A DNA stretch of 64,000 nt from Campylobacteraceae bacterium (GCA_031263195.1 JAISGD010000022.1:1-64000); one strand, 5' to 3'. Shown: positions 1 through 10,931, numbered from the stretch's first letter. Made by a program: numbers and translations. Notes: a model not told the origin generated them from the sequence alone.

Positions 1-1
1 G

Positions 2-88
2 GAAGAGCCCGGACTAAAACCTTTTTACCTCAAACTCAAAAAACAGTGCGAAAATAAAAATATAGATAAAAAACAATTAAAAGGATAA
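2..88 (+). CDS. Possible 3' end of a gene entering from the left
   Basis: An open frame enters at base 2 and stops with TAA at 86-88, giving about 28 lysine-rich codons. It is the only long frame at this edge. Nothing in it identifies a family. It could be the C-terminus of a protein coded further left, or chance. Confidence 0.3.
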   Translation, partial: EEPGLKPFYLKLKKQCENKNIDKKQLKG

Positions 89-134
89 AAGCTATTAGTA
101 TTCTTATCTTAAGATAGTAGGACATTAGTTAGGG

Positions 135-521
135 TTACTCTATTTTACATATCTCTTTATACCCTTTATAAAAAATAGACGGCATTATCCAAATTACTAT
201 TAAGAAAGAAAATGTAAAAATACCGAACAAGATAGTTATCCCATAACCATCTTGTTCCAACATTTTTATATACAGTCCGTCTAAAATATCTCTTATAATT
301 AACCATACCCAAAACACAGAAAGCAATAGTGGGAAAAACCAGTAGATAATTTTCATAAAAAACTTATAGATTATTTGAGCTGTCTTAGTCTGCCTTATTT
401 TGTCAAACATATCACTAGACATATTAACAACACCATATTTCTCATCAATAGCCATAATTAAAGCAAAAATAAAGTCTAGGCTTTTCATAAAATTTCTACT
501 ATCGTTATACATAATCAGCAT
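135..521 (-). CDS. Hypothetical two-helix membrane protein, 128 aa
   Basis: I do not recognise this protein. Two strongly hydrophobic segments (about residues 58-75 and 92-113) predict a small inner-membrane protein with a soluble N-terminal 50 residues. There is no clear ribosome binding site before the first ATG, and in-frame ATGs at residues 4 and 12 are alternatives. The codons for its N-terminus (around 471-505) are repeated with a few changes at 2995-3030, on the far side of acs, suggesting local rearrangement. It is isolated and divergent from acs. Confidence 0.5.
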   Translation of the reverse strand: MLIMYNDSRNFMKSLDFIFALIMAIDEKYGVVNMSSDMFDKIRQTKTAQIIYKFFMKIIYWFFPLLLSVFWVWLIIRDILDGLYIKMLEQDGYGITILFGIFTFSFLIVIWIMPSIFYKGYKEICKIE

Positions 522-747
522 TAAAGATTATACTTGATAAGTTATTGTAACTGTATTTCTTTTTTTAAAAATAATATTTCTATTGTATTTACTTTACAAT
601 TATCAAAACTATTTTGTTACAAAACTACTCACTTGAAAAGTAATAGTATTACCAAAAGTTACATATACCTTTAAAATTTCTTTTGCTATGCATTTTGCAT
701 CTATAATAGAAGAAGCAACGAAAGTAATTTATAAGGAGTGTTACAAA

Positions 748-2697
748 ATGTCACTAATTTATCAACCAAATCGCGCTTTCAGTAAAGAGGCGCGTGTTAA
801 GAATATGTGCGAGTATAAAGAGTTATGCTTGCAGGCTGAAGATGATTATACGGGATATTGGGCGAAATTAGCGCGCGAAAAAATAGAATGGTTTGAACCA
901 TTCCATACCGTATTGGACGAAAGTAACGCGCCGTTTTATAAATGGTTTGTAGGCGGCAAACTAAATGTGACTCATCAATGCTTGAGGCGTCACTTGGGTG
1001 TTAGAAAGAATAAAGCGGCGATTATTTGGGAAAGTGAATTTGGCGATAAACGTATCATTACATATTTGCAACTATTTTACCGCGTAAATCGTATGGCGAA
1101 CTTGATGAAAAACAAGTTTGACATTAAAAAAGGCGATCGCGTGGTTTTATATATGCCGATGATTCCGGAAGCTGTTTTTGCAATGCTTGCTTGCGCTAAA
1201 ATAGGCGCAATTCACTCTGTAGTTTTTGGCGGATTTTCAGCCGAAGCTTTAAGAGACAGGATAATAGACGCCGAAGCGAAACTTGTTATAACGGCGGACG
1301 GCGCGTTTAGACGCGGAAAGCCTTACATGTTAAAACCTATAGTTGATGAGGTATTAAGCGTAGGTTGCGAATGCTGCAAAAAAGTTTTAATGGTAGAGAG
1401 AAATAAAGAACCTGTTAATTACGTAAGAGGCAGAGATTATATATACAACGAGCTTGTTATGCAAGAGTCCCAATACTGCGACCCTGAACCTATGGATAGC
1501 GAAGATCCGCTATTTTTACTATATACGTCTGGCAGTACGGGCAAACCAAAAGGTGTGCAGCATTCGGGCGCTGGTTACATTCTTTGGGCGCAATATACGA
1601 TGGAAAACGTATTTGACGTAAAAGAAAATGATACGTTTTGGTGCACCGCCGATGTAGGTTGGATAACCGGACATACATATACGGTATATGGACCGCTCGC
1701 CATAGGCGCTACGACTTTTATATACGAAGGTACTCCAACATATCCTGATACAGGGCGTTTTTGGAAAAATATAGAAGAGCATAGAATAAATCAATTTTAT
1801 ACATCACCAACAGCTATTAGAATGCTTCACAAAGAAGGACCTAACGAACCTTCAAAATACGACCTTAGCAGTTTAAAAGTATTAGGAACTGTGGGTGAAC
1901 CGATAGATCCTGACGCATGGCTATGGTTTAGAGAAGTCATAGGGAACAATAAATGTTCAATTGTGGATACTTGGTGGCAAACGGAAACCGGTGGACATAT
2001 GATATCTCCATTGCCCGGAGCTACTCCTCAAAAACCAGGATACGCTACTTTCCCACTTCCCGGAATTTGCGCTGAAATTGTGGATAATGACGGTAATTCT
2101 GTACCTCGCGGCGAAAAAGGGTTGCTTTGCATAACAAAACCTTGGCCTTCAATGATAAGAACTATTTGGAACGACCCTGAACGTTTTGTGAAAGCATATT
2201 TTGGCGATGTCAAGAAAGACGGCAAACCGGTATATTTTTCAGGCGATGGCGCGATAATGGATAAAGACGGATATATTATGATAACTGGACGAACCGACGA
2301 TGTTATTAATGTGTCCGGTCATAGACTGGGAACTGCTGAAATAGAGGCAGTTTTAGCGCATCACGAAAATGTTTCCGAGGTTGCAGTTGTTGGCAAGCCA
2401 AACCAAATAAAAGGCGAGGGGATATTTGCGTATATTGTGCTTAAAAATGCAAACAATAATATAGGCGAAGAGATAGAGATGATTCAAGAGCTTAATAAAT
2501 TAATAGTTAAGCAAATAGGTGCTATAGCAAAACTTGACGCTATTAAGTTTGTGCCAGGACTTCCAAAAACCAGAAGCGGCAAAATAGTAAGGCGAATTTT
2601 GCGCTCCATCGCCAAAAATGAGGAGATAAATCAAGATATTTCAACGCTAGAGGATCCTACTATAGTAGAACAAATTCAGATGTTGGAAGTAAATTAG
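748..2697 (+). CDS. acs: Acetyl-CoA synthetase (AMP-forming)
   Basis: Activates acetate to acetyl-CoA through acetyl-AMP in the cytoplasm, for acetate assimilation. It is a 649-aa ANL-superfamily enzyme of typical Acs length. The P-loop-like motif [11 protein letters not shown] lies near residues 257-268. The A5 region WWQTETGGH and the hinge and C-terminal motifs [14 protein letters not shown] are present. The catalytic, acetylation-sensitive lysine is in PKTRSGK near residue 612. An upstream in-frame ATG at 688 exists, but the ATG at 748 has an AAGGAG site at correct spacing, so I chose it. Monocistronic; a GC-rich hairpin follows. Confidence 0.95.
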   Translation: MSLIYQPNRAFSKEARVKNMCEYKELCLQAEDDYTGYWAKLAREKIEWFEPFHTVLDESNAPFYKWFVGGKLNVTHQCLRRHLGVRKNKAAIIWESEFGDKRIITYLQLFYRVNRMANLMKNKFDIKKGDRVVLYMPMIPEAVFAMLACAKIGAIHSVVFGGFSAEALRDRIIDAEAKLVITADGAFRRGKPYMLKPIVDEVLSVGCECCKKVLMVERNKEPVNYVRGRDYIYNELVMQESQYCDPEPMDSEDPLFLLYTSGSTGKPKGVQHSGAGYILWAQYTMENVFDVKENDTFWCTADVGWITGHTYTVYGPLAIGATTFIYEGTPTYPDTGRFWKNIEEHRINQFYTSPTAIRMLHKEGPNEPSKYDLSSLKVLGTVGEPIDPDAWLWFREVIGNNKCSIVDTWWQTETGGHMISPLPGATPQKPGYATFPLPGICAEIVDNDGNSVPRGEKGLLCITKPWPSMIRTIWNDPERFVKAYFGDVKKDGKPVYFSGDGAIMDKDGYIMITGRTDDVINVSGHRLGTAEIEAVLAHHENVSEVAVVGKPNQIKGEGIFAYIVLKNANNNIGEEIEMIQELNKLIVKQIGAIAKLDAIKFVPGLPKTRSGKIVRRILRSIAKNEEINQDISTLEDPTIVEQIQMLEVN

Positions 2698-2704
2698 TTT
2701 TGAA

Positions 2705-2726
2705 GCGCGCCTCTATTTTGGCGCGC
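2705..2726 (+). terminator. GC-rich hairpin after acs
   Basis: A perfect 7-bp stem (GCGCGCC at 2705-2711, GGCGCGC at 2720-2726) with an 8-nt loop starts 7 bases after the acs stop codon. The following sequence is only moderately T-rich, so termination is likely but not certain. Confidence 0.55.
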
Positions 2727-3518
2727 CCTTGTTATGTTTTTATTGACATTATCTTGCAATCTGTTTACCTTATCATATACATTTGCGCTATAAGATGTGA
2801 GCTATTTTTTACATAACAAAGGTTGGTCTTAATTTTTTATGTTTGTTTTAACAAATGGTATTATATTATGATGTTATCGGTTCTTTAGCATATAAATATC
2901 AAACTCTTCATATTAAAGGCGGGGTAAATATGTTTTTTAGTAAAAGTAAAAAACATATTGAAATGTCGATATTCTTTATGCTATATTATACATGTAGAGT
3001 CTAGACTTTTCATAAAATTTCTACTATTGTAGATAAACACTTCTGTGCAATTGTTTTTAAAATCGTCTAGACAAAAGCTTCTCAACAGTACGTATCCTCT
3101 GTTTAGACTCTTTACTAATAGAACTATAAAAATAGTATATATCACACTTTCAATCTTCATACTTTGATCTTAACTATTATATTGCATATATTAATTTTAT
3201 ATAATATAAAAAATTGTATCTTTAGACAGTTTTAAGATATAAAAAACAGTAAATTAAGTATAAAATTATAGAAAAATATATTCTGTGAAACTTAAATATA
3301 TATTAAAATCGTACTCTTAAAGAGCTGATTAATTTATTTTTGATAGCATATCAAGTATCCATTTTGCAATAAACGCGAAAAAATGGGCGGATATATTGCT
3401 GCAAAAAAATTTTAATTCCCGCTTTCACAGCGTGAAAAAGATGTGAAAAACTTTAAAAATTTTTTCACGCCATCAAATAAAACTTTAAACCTTTATATGT
3501 ATAATACTCATTTGGTTT
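2727..3518. other. AT-rich intergenic region with a remnant ORF, hairpin and partial duplication
   Basis: About 790 bases without a convincing gene. A 24-codon ORF at 2930-3004 follows a purine-rich AAAGGCGGGG site. Its first codons lie in a perfect 13-bp inverted repeat (2927-2939 with 2947-2959). It ends just where a diverged copy of bases 471-505 begins (2995-3030). This looks like a deletion or rearrangement scar with a truncated gene start. The rest is low-complexity AT sequence leading to tRNA-Pro. Confidence 0.5.
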
Positions 3519-3596
3519 CGGGGTGTAGCGCAGCCTGGCTAGCGCGCTATCTTGGGGTGGTAGAGGTCGCGGGTTCAAGTCCCGTCACCCCGACCA
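3519..3596 (+). tRNA. tRNA-Pro (anticodon GGG)
   Basis: Complete cloverleaf. Acceptor CGGGGTG pairs with CACCCCG, the D stem GCGC pairs with GCGC, the anticodon stem CTATC pairs with GGTAG around the loop TTGGGGT, and the T arm contains GGGTTCAAGTCCC. CCA is encoded at 3594-3596. The anticodon GGG reads proline CCC/CCU. Confidence 0.95.
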
Positions 3597-3722
3597 TTTG
3601 TCCACTTTACGCACTTGAAAAAAATTATAATTTTTCATGTATTTTTACGAGTTATAAATGATAAAATCACTCCTTTTACATAATCATTTTCAACGAATAA
3701 AAATTATTCACATATATAAAAT

Positions 3723-4478
3723 TTATTCACGATTTACACCTACTTTATGTTTTATGGGACCGTTTCCTTTGCCCAGATTAGGAGCATTTTTTATAGCATT
3801 ATAAATATAATTTTTACTGTTTTGTATCGCGTCTTCAAGTGTAAATCCAAGTGCCAGATTACAAGCTATAGCCATAGAATATGTGCAACCGGTACCGTGG
3901 GTATTATTTTTTTGCGCGAATGGCGTTTCAAAATCTCTTACAAAGTTACCTTTTAAAAAAAGCCTGTCCACCGCAGCGTCGCTATTAGAAAATATATTTT
4001 TTATCAAAAAATTACATTCAGGAAGTTTTGCATTTATATTTGTACTAAGTCCAAAATATTCAGCCTCAAAATGATTAGGCGTAACTATATCAGCTAACGG
4101 AAAAAGCTTTATTAAAGCCGCCTTTGCACTATCGTCTAAAAGTCTTGAACCTGCACGCGAAATAGCTACCGGATCTAATACTATCGGTTTTCTAAAATCT
4201 TTTAGTATACCCATCAGTGTGTTTGCTATCTCATGACTTCCAAGCATACCTATCTTTATCGCACTTACATCAAAATCGTTCAATACCGCTTCAATTTGTT
4301 TAACTACAAATTCTGTTTTTATACTTAAAACACCGTTAACCCCTTGAGTATTTTGCGCCGTTATGGCAGTAATAGCGCTTACAGCAAATACTCCATATGC
4401 TTCTGATGTTTTTATATCCGCCTGCATACCAGCTCCGCCACCACTATCAGAACCTGCGATACTCAAAACTACTCTCAT
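3723..4478 (-). CDS. thiD: Hydroxymethylpyrimidine/phosphomethylpyrimidine kinase
   Basis: Phosphorylates HMP and HMP-phosphate to HMP-diphosphate, the pyrimidine half of thiamine, in the cytoplasm. It is a 251-aa ribokinase-fold protein. The N-terminus has [15 protein letters not shown], the substrate-binding signature. PIVLDPV is mid-protein, and the C-terminal anion hole has HGTGCTYS with the family cysteine. Length is slightly below the usual 260-270 aa. No other thiamine genes are adjacent; it stands alone between two tRNA genes. Confidence 0.93.
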   Translation of the reverse strand: MRVVLSIAGSDSGGGAGMQADIKTSEAYGVFAVSAITAITAQNTQGVNGVLSIKTEFVVKQIEAVLNDFDVSAIKIGMLGSHEIANTLMGILKDFRKPIVLDPVAISRAGSRLLDDSAKAALIKLFPLADIVTPNHFEAEYFGLSTNINAKLPECNFLIKNIFSNSDAAVDRLFLKGNFVRDFETPFAQKNNTHGTGCTYSMAIACNLALGFTLEDAIQNSKNYIYNAIKNAPNLGKGNGPIKHKVGVNRE

Positions 4479-4932
4479 GCTACTCCAATGATAAAATTTA
4501 AAAATGATAGCCGTGAAGCACTTAAAATCCGCTATATTTTTAAATCGTATTATAATCTCACATTTAAGCTAATAGCATGCAGTCTTTTATGAATAATTAC
4601 CAGAAACCTATCCAGTTACGAAGTAAACGCTTATATTTGCACAATAAACAGCATGAAAACATAAAGCTAGACAAGATTTTCTGTACAACAAATAAAAAAT
4701 ACTAAAAGGTTTTATTGATACATTTTTAGTTTCGTACTAAAATGTGGGATTTAACCAAATAATACTCTTTCACAATTTCACTTTCAATTCTGTAAATTCA
4801 ACACTGTTTCAATATTTTTTTGGAAAAGAGTATGGGTTTTTTAATCAATTAATTTAAACTCAAGAGTAATATTGGTATATTTCTATCTTCAAATTACACA
4901 ATGGCATAAAAATACGCATGTGTTTTACTAAT

Positions 4933-5022
4933 AGAGAGGTGTCCGAGTGGTTTAAGGAGCACGCCTGGAACGCGTGTGTGGGGTAACACTCACCGAGGGT
5001 TCGAATCCCTTCCTCTCTGCCA
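4933..5022 (+). tRNA. tRNA-Ser (anticodon GGA)
   Basis: A 90-nt class II tRNA with a long variable arm. Acceptor AGAGAGG pairs with CCTCTCT, anticodon stem CACGC pairs with GCGTG around CTGGAAC (anticodon GGA), the T arm is AGGGTTCGAATCCCT, and CCA is encoded at 5020-5022. Confidence 0.95.
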
Positions 5023-6017
5023 TACAAAAATCATCAAAACTTAAATGACTTCAAAAGCTACCAAAAGCCCCTTAAAATCACACTTTATAATTAAAGCGAC
5101 AAAACATATGTGACATTAAATTACCTCAAATTATGATATAGAGTAACTATTGGGTAATCTAAAATAAGGTAAGGGTTTGAAAACAAAGATTTGACTTATT
5201 ACATCAATTACAAGCTAAATAGTAAAAAGCAATAGGTGTGTATCGACAAAAAGAGCGATGGTATAAATATACCATACTGCCATCAAATAAGAAATGACAT
5301 TATCGATAAAACCGAATTCGACAATGACGCCCCAATCGTCAAATACAGAAAACGAAGTGACATTACATTTCAAGAGATAATAGAATGTCACTCAGCTGTC
5401 AAAAAATCATACTTACACTATATGTTTGGGCAAGTTGCCGAGGATTGTCTATTTTGTTATAAGATTATAGGCCATTATATTTATAAATAATTTTTTTGAT
5501 ACAATAATAAGCTAATTTTGCAATCAAGTTTATGGCTACTATTTGAAAGATAAAACATTGAGCAACATTGCTCACGAATTTATAAATAATCGAATATAAA
5601 TTGCATTAATTTGAACTTTTTAGGACATAAAAATAATTATAACGATTATTGGGGTAGGTGGAAATTTAAAATCTCAAAATATATCTTTTGTAAGCTATCA
5701 TAATTACCAAAAAATATAGTTAAAGGTTCTATCAATATCTTTCTTAAGTAAAATTAAAATATTCTATTATATATTTAAAGCCTTTCAATATCGTATATTT
5801 TATTTAACTATTATATAAATAATTTTTTAGAATTTTTACTATTGGATAGTCTAAAAATTTTATTGTGAGTTTATATCTATAAAAATATTACAAAAAGTTA
5901 CAAAAGAAGTAAAGAAATAGATTTTTGTAAAATATTTGCATAAATTGCAAAAAAATATTGCTTTATTTCAAAAACTCTAATATAATGCGTGCAAAATTTT
6001 TTCATAAAGGAGTGCAA
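5023..6017. other. Long intergenic region downstream of tRNA-Ser
   Basis: Nearly 1 kb of AT-rich DNA. The only sizeable frame is an 84-codon ORF at 5236-5490 starting with GTG. It has no convincing ribosome binding site or recognisable family, so I do not call it. The position directly 3' of a tRNA gene is typical for degraded integrated elements, but I see no integrase remnant or repeat of the tRNA 3' end. Confidence 0.4.
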
Positions 6018-6227
6018 ATGGCAATCAATCTTGAAAACAGGACACCGCATGAATTGAAAAATCTGCTGGATCAAGTAAAAGTGTCCGATTTGCCGTTTGA
6101 TGAGAAAAAGAGATTTATTGAGCAAATTCAAGCCTTGCTTACAGGTGCGCAGACTATCAGACAGTCCCAAATACTACGGGATATCGACGAAGGTCAAGGC
6201 GATATGAATGACATTGGCGGTGAATAA
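6018..6227 (+). CDS. Small conserved helical protein beside the NFACT gene, 69 aa
   Basis: Function unknown. The protein is hydrophilic and predicted helical, with repeated charged and leucine positions suggesting a short coiled coil. I place the start at the ATG at 6018 because AAAGGAG lies 6 bases upstream; a longer in-frame ORF from 5958 lacks this. From memory, C. jejuni carries a small coiled-coil protein (Cj1348) at the same place beside the NFACT gene, so this is probably its counterpart. It heads the operon running through cdsA and dxr. Confidence 0.7.
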   Translation: MAINLENRTPHELKNLLDQVKVSDLPFDEKKRFIEQIQALLTGAQTIRQSQILRDIDEGQGDMNDIGGE

Positions 6228-6266
6228 AAGCCACTGAATTATCTCCAAAATTTTCTGCTTCTTATA

Positions 6267-7619
6267 ATGAAATATTATGAACTACTAAAATGCGCTCAAT
6301 TTTTACAGGATTTTAAACATATCAACTCCATTTTGAGGGTAGAAGACAATACAATTAAAATAGATTTTCAGGGTTTAGCGATTTATGCCAATCTCAAAAG
6401 AGGAGAAAGTTCGCTTTTCATGTGTAGTCACTTTGTTACCGCTAAACAATATCGCGCTCCATTTGATACCATACTGGCAAAGAGATTTACAAATACAGCG
6501 GTGGAGAGTTTAAGCATAGGCCCAAACGATCGAGTGCTGATAATAAAAGTTTGTCAAAAAAATAGCTATAAAACAACTACTTCGACGCTTCTTTTGGAAT
6601 TTACAGGAAAAAATACGAATGCTATAATTTTAAATGAAAAAGAAACGGTAGCGGAAGCACTGCGCCACGTAGATGAAAGTGTTTCGTACAGAGCAGTTAA
6701 AGTAGGTGAGAAGTTAGCCGATCTGCCTCCTTTTAAGATAAAAGAACAACCAACGGATATATGTGATACAGAAGCTTTTTTATATGATGCATATAAAAAG
6801 AGAATAGACAAAGAGTTGGATAGTTTTAAAACTGCCAAGTCAAGTATTTTGCGAAAAAAGATAGAAAAACTTCAAAATCTGTTTGATGGATTAGGAAGCG
6901 AAGATGAGTTGCAAAAAAGAGCAGATGAAGAAAATCAAAAAGCGGATTTGCTGATGATGCACAGATACTCTTTAAGAGATTACGAGGGAGAATGCGAATT
7001 AAAAGATATTGACGGTAGAAGTCATAAAATTACTATTACTACAGGAGTACAAGAGAGAATAGATGAACTTTTCGGCATTTCAAAAAAGTTAAAACAAAAA
7101 GCAAAATCACTCCATAAAGAGAGGAAAAATCTAGCCGAAAAACTTGAATTCACAAAGCACCTCTTAAGCGCTTTTATGGAGACCAAAAGCAAAGAAGAGG
7201 CGGCGATATTGTTGCCGAAAAAAAGCGCAGCAGACAAAAAAAATGATAGTGGAGCAGACTTTAGTGTATTTTTTGTTGAAGGTTACAAAGTAATGGTAGG
7301 CAAAAATGAGCACGGCAATGAACAACTTTTAAAATCAGCTAAAAAAAATGATATTTGGCTTCATATGAAAGATATCCCTTCATCACACGTGATACTAAAA
7401 ACCGACAAAACCGCTGTTTCGACGAATGTACTCGAATTTTGTGCGAAACTTTGTGTGAATTTCAGCGTTTTTGGTACAGGAGTATATGAAGTGGATTACA
7501 CCCAAAGACGCAATGTGAAAGTTATAAGCGGCGCACATGTAGCATATACTAATTACAAAACTATCTCCATTCTTAAATCGCAGGATAGTTCTTTAGGCAA
7601 AACTCAAGCGCAAGTTTGA
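6267..7619 (+). CDS. NFACT-family protein (fibronectin-binding/RqcH-like)
   Basis: A 450-aa member of the NFACT (FbpA/RqcH/Rqc2) family. An N-terminal NFACT-N region (to about residue 190) precedes a helical coiled-coil stretch (about 195-310). A C-terminal NFACT-R domain carries DIWLHMKDIPSSHV near residues 365-380, matching the family DxWxHxxDxPGSH signature. Family members bind 50S-peptidyl-tRNA complexes in ribosome quality control; Campylobacter homologues were named for fibronectin binding. It is shorter than typical RqcH (about 560 aa), so whether it adds alanine tails is open. It lies 23 bp before cdsA. Confidence 0.85.
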   Translation: MKYYELLKCAQFLQDFKHINSILRVEDNTIKIDFQGLAIYANLKRGESSLFMCSHFVTAKQYRAPFDTILAKRFTNTAVESLSIGPNDRVLIIKVCQKNSYKTTTSTLLLEFTGKNTNAIILNEKETVAEALRHVDESVSYRAVKVGEKLADLPPFKIKEQPTDICDTEAFLYDAYKKRIDKELDSFKTAKSSILRKKIEKLQNLFDGLGSEDELQKRADEENQKADLLMMHRYSLRDYEGECELKDIDGRSHKITITTGVQERIDELFGISKKLKQKAKSLHKERKNLAEKLEFTKHLLSAFMETKSKEEAAILLPKKSAADKKNDSGADFSVFFVEGYKVMVGKNEHGNEQLLKSAKKNDIWLHMKDIPSSHVILKTDKTAVSTNVLEFCAKLCVNFSVFGTGVYEVDYTQRRNVKVISGAHVAYTNYKTISILKSQDSSLGKTQAQV

Positions 7620-7642
7620 TATGATAAGGTTTAAAAAAGGAT

Positions 7643-8482
7643 ATGAAAATGGTCAATAATTTTATTCACAATGAACGGCTTGTTACAGGATTAGTCCTGC
7701 TTGTCGCCGCTTTATTTATAGTTTGGCTTGACTGGACTTTTATAACTTGGGCGATACTTGGCGCGATACTTGGCATTACGATTTATGAAACGGTAAAGAT
7801 ATTGAAGATTGAAGAATCTTTGATGATATATGTTTACGCCGGTGCTGCATGGATATTGGCATATTTTTGCGTGCAGCCGCAAACACTTGTTTTCGGACTT
7901 TTGGTATTAGCTATAAGTTCTATGGTATTTAAAAATAATATAAACTACAAATCACTGTTTCCGCTTCTTTATCCGCTGGCACCCATGCTTTTTATCCTCT
8001 CTTTGCCTCAGGATTTTGGTATGAAATATCTTGTATGGCTCGTATTTATCGTGGCTATTACTGATACGGCAGCATTTTACGCGGGGAAAACGATAGGTTC
8101 GACACCATTTTCGCCTGTATCTCCGAAAAAAACTTGGGAAGGCGTTTATTCTGGATTAGTTGCCGGCACGATATTTGGTGTTATAATAGGCATCATTATA
8201 GATGTGAGTTTTTTTGTCGCTCTTTTCATATCTTTACTTGTTTCTGCTGCGTCTATTTTTGGGGATCTGTTTGAAAGTTATCTGAAAAGAAGTGCGGGTG
8301 TTAAAGACAGCGGCAATATACTTCCGGGTCATGGCGGTATGTTGGATAGAGCCGACGGATATCTTTTTGGTGCGGTTATAATGGTAATACTTTTAAATCT
8401 ATTTTCTGTTGTAACTCCCGATAATGTTGACGCAACCTCTGTCATACAAATATTGGAAGATGCGCTGAAAACTCTTCAATAA
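7643..8482 (+). CDS. cdsA: Phosphatidate cytidylyltransferase
   Basis: Makes CDP-diacylglycerol from phosphatidic acid and CTP at the inner membrane, the branch point for phospholipids. It is a 279-aa polytopic protein with about seven hydrophobic segments. The C-terminal CdsA signature is complete: SYLKRSAGVKDSGN followed by LPGHGGMLDRADG, with the Lys-Asp and HGG-x-x-DR metal/CTP residues. ATG at 7643 follows an AAAAAGGAT site. Its stop overlaps the dxr start (TAATG), so the two are translationally coupled. Confidence 0.95.
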   Translation: MKMVNNFIHNERLVTGLVLLVAALFIVWLDWTFITWAILGAILGITIYETVKILKIEESLMIYVYAGAAWILAYFCVQPQTLVFGLLVLAISSMVFKNNINYKSLFPLLYPLAPMLFILSLPQDFGMKYLVWLVFIVAITDTAAFYAGKTIGSTPFSPVSPKKTWEGVYSGLVAGTIFGVIIGIIIDVSFFVALFISLLVSAASIFGDLFESYLKRSAGVKDSGNILPGHGGMLDRADGYLFGAVIMVILLNLFSVVTPDNVDATSVIQILEDALKTLQ

Positions 8483-9558
8483 TGGTAGTTTTGGGTTCTA
8501 CGGGTTCTATCGGACGCAATACGCTTTTTATCGCCAAAAAGCTTAATCTCAAAGTGGATGCTCTATGTGCCAATAAAAACAGTGAGCTTTTAAACCGCCA
8601 GATAGAGGAGTTTTCACCGGAATTTGTCGCGATAGGTGATGAAACAAAAGCAAAAGAGATAAATCATCCTCACGTATTTGCTGGATTTAACGGCATTTTA
8701 GAAATGATAGATGCCACATATAAAAAAGATGCTATTTTGGTAAATGCTCTTGTTGGATTTTCAGGACTTTGCCCAACCATAAAGGCTCTTGAAAAAGGTT
8801 ACAAAGTCGCGCTGGCAAATAAAGAGTCGTTAGTAATAGCCGGAGAGTTTTTGGATATTTCATGCATTAGCCCTATAGACAGTGAACATTTCGGTCTTTG
8901 GTATCTTTTGGGCGGACGAAAACCCACAAAACTAATTTTAACAGCAAGCGGAGGAGCTTTTCGCGACACTCCTTTAAAAGAGTTGAGCAGAGTAAGTTTA
9001 AGTGAAACATTAAATCACCCTAATTGGCAAATGGGTCAAAAGATAACGATAGACAGCGCGACAATGGTCAATAAACTATTTGAGATTTTAGAGGCGCATT
9101 GGCTCTTTGGCTCTCAAGATATAGATGCGATTATAGAAACAAAATCAATCATTCACGCTCTTGTGCAATTCGCAGACGGCAGCACAACAGCACATTTGGC
9201 AAACGCGGATATGAAACTGCCTATCGCTTTCGCGCTTTTGGGTGAAATCAGCGAACCAATACTCCCGGCTTTGAACCTCTCGCAAATAAAAAATATAGAG
9301 TTTCGAGATATAGACTTGAAGCGTTATCCTGTGTGGCAGCTTCATGAAAAACTGCTTCAAAAGCCATATTTGGGAGTAGTATTAAACGCTGCCAATGAAG
9401 TTGCTATCGAACTTTTTTTGGAAAATAAAATAGCCTTTACCGATATGTCCTCTTATGTGCTAAAAGCTATGATAGAGTTTGAAAATACACGTGCACTTAG
9501 TCTTGACGAATTGTTCATGATAGATAAAGAGGTGAGAATGTTTTGCGCTAAAATGTGA
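8482..9558 (+). CDS. dxr: 1-deoxy-D-xylulose 5-phosphate reductoisomerase
   Basis: Converts DXP to MEP with NADPH, the committed step of non-mevalonate isoprenoid synthesis. The 358-aa protein opens with the NADPH-binding VVLGSTGSIG. It has the metal and substrate residues in PIDSEHF and SGGAFRDTP, the conserved MGQKITIDSATMVNK and the flexible-loop HP-W. It overlaps cdsA by one base, an arrangement common in this phylum. Slightly shorter than E. coli Dxr (398 aa). Confidence 0.95.
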   Translation: MVVLGSTGSIGRNTLFIAKKLNLKVDALCANKNSELLNRQIEEFSPEFVAIGDETKAKEINHPHVFAGFNGILEMIDATYKKDAILVNALVGFSGLCPTIKALEKGYKVALANKESLVIAGEFLDISCISPIDSEHFGLWYLLGGRKPTKLILTASGGAFRDTPLKELSRVSLSETLNHPNWQMGQKITIDSATMVNKLFEILEAHWLFGSQDIDAIIETKSIIHALVQFADGSTTAHLANADMKLPIAFALLGEISEPILPALNLSQIKNIEFRDIDLKRYPVWQLHEKLLQKPYLGVVLNAANEVAIELFLENKIAFTDMSSYVLKAMIEFENTRALSLDELFMIDKEVRMFCAKM

Positions 9559-9591
9559 TATTATCCATTGTTTTAAATATTAAGGTAGAGA

Positions 9592-10773
9592 ATGAGAAGA
9601 CAATTATTAACAACAAGTGCCAGAGCATTAAATCTTATAAAAGAGTTTATACAGCTTGAGAGTTTTGGCGGCATACTGTTGCTATTTACGACTATTGCAG
9701 CATTAATCGCGGCAAATATAACAGGAATTGGCGATATATATCATAAATTTTGGCAAAGCTCTTTTGGAGTAGTATTCGGCGAATTCAACGCATCTTTGAC
9801 AATGCAAGAGTGGGTAAACGATGTATTGATGGCAGTATTTTTCCTCTCTATAGGTCTTGAGATAAAAAAGGAGATGCTCATAGGCAATCTCGCATCCGTT
9901 AAAAAGGCGGCGTTTCCGATCATAGCGGCATTTGGAGGTATGATTATACCTATTTGTATATATTTTAGTCTGAATATCGGCGGAGAATATGTTAAAGGTT
10001 TTGGTATCCCGATGGCTACGGATATAGCGTTTGCACTCGGTGTTTTAATGCTGCTCGGAAAGCGTGTACCGCTCGAGTTGAAAATCTTTTTGGTAACTCT
10101 GGCTGTTGTCGATGACTTGGGTGCCATAGTGGTTATAGCCCTGTTTTATTCAAGTGGTGTGGCGTTTAGCTATCTAATATTGGCAGCAATAACAATCTTA
10201 ATACTGTTTATACTTAATAAATGCGGTTTTAAAAATATTTTTATCTATCTTTTTGTCGGTGTATTTTTATGGTATTTTATTCATCACAGCGGTATACACG
10301 CCACAATCGCAGGCGTCCTGCTCGCATTTACTGTGCCATTGAAAGAAGCTGATAACACAAGTCCGCTTATAAGACTGGAACGTACACTAAATCCTATGAG
10401 CGCTTACTTTATAATGCCGATATTTGCATTTGCAAATGCGGGCATTACAATCGGCGGAGAATTTAAGCTAAATAATGTTACTTTTGGTATCATACTTGGT
10501 CTTATTATCGGTAAACCTATAGGTATTTTTCTTTTTACGTTTCTTTCCGAAAAATTTAAAGTAGCAAAAAAACCTGACTCTCTTTCGTGGCTTCATATAT
10601 TGGGGGCCGGATTTTTGGGTGGGATCGGGTTTACGATGTCTATATTTATCTCTACGCTTACATTTAAAGGTGCGCTTCTGGAAGAGGCTAAATTGGCAAT
10701 TATGCTGAGTTCGCTTTTGGCTACTGTCATAGGCGTATTATTTTTTAAATTGGTACTCTTCAAAAGCAAATAG
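9592..10773 (+). CDS. nhaA: Na+/H+ antiporter NhaA
   Basis: Electrogenic sodium/proton antiporter of the inner membrane for pH and sodium homeostasis. The protein has 393 aa and twelve hydrophobic segments. The paired transport aspartates are in AVVDDLGAIVVIA (about residues 174-175) and the discontinuous-helix motif is in PMATDIAFALG. Length matches E. coli NhaA (388 aa). It follows dxr by 33 bp and may be cotranscribed or have its own promoter. Confidence 0.95.
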   Translation: MRRQLLTTSARALNLIKEFIQLESFGGILLLFTTIAALIAANITGIGDIYHKFWQSSFGVVFGEFNASLTMQEWVNDVLMAVFFLSIGLEIKKEMLIGNLASVKKAAFPIIAAFGGMIIPICIYFSLNIGGEYVKGFGIPMATDIAFALGVLMLLGKRVPLELKIFLVTLAVVDDLGAIVVIALFYSSGVAFSYLILAAITILILFILNKCGFKNIFIYLFVGVFLWYFIHHSGIHATIAGVLLAFTVPLKEADNTSPLIRLERTLNPMSAYFIMPIFAFANAGITIGGEFKLNNVTFGIILGLIIGKPIGIFLFTFLSEKFKVAKKPDSLSWLHILGAGFLGGIGFTMSIFISTLTFKGALLEEAKLAIMLSSLLATVIGVLFFKLVLFKSK

Positions 10774-10931
10774 CGACTGTCTGTCCTTTTTGTTCTTTAA
10801 AATAACAATTTTATCTGTTTCATAAAGTAACATGAAAAAGTTCTTTTGATAGAAGCATAATAGTTTAATGCTCTTTTTTGTCAACTAAATTTATAATAAT
10901 TATCTATCAAATAAATATAAAGGAGAGTTTT

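Noticed and set aside
5236-5490. 84-codon ORF after tRNA-Ser
   Set aside because: GTG start without ribosome site, no family, and composition like the surrounding AT-rich DNA.
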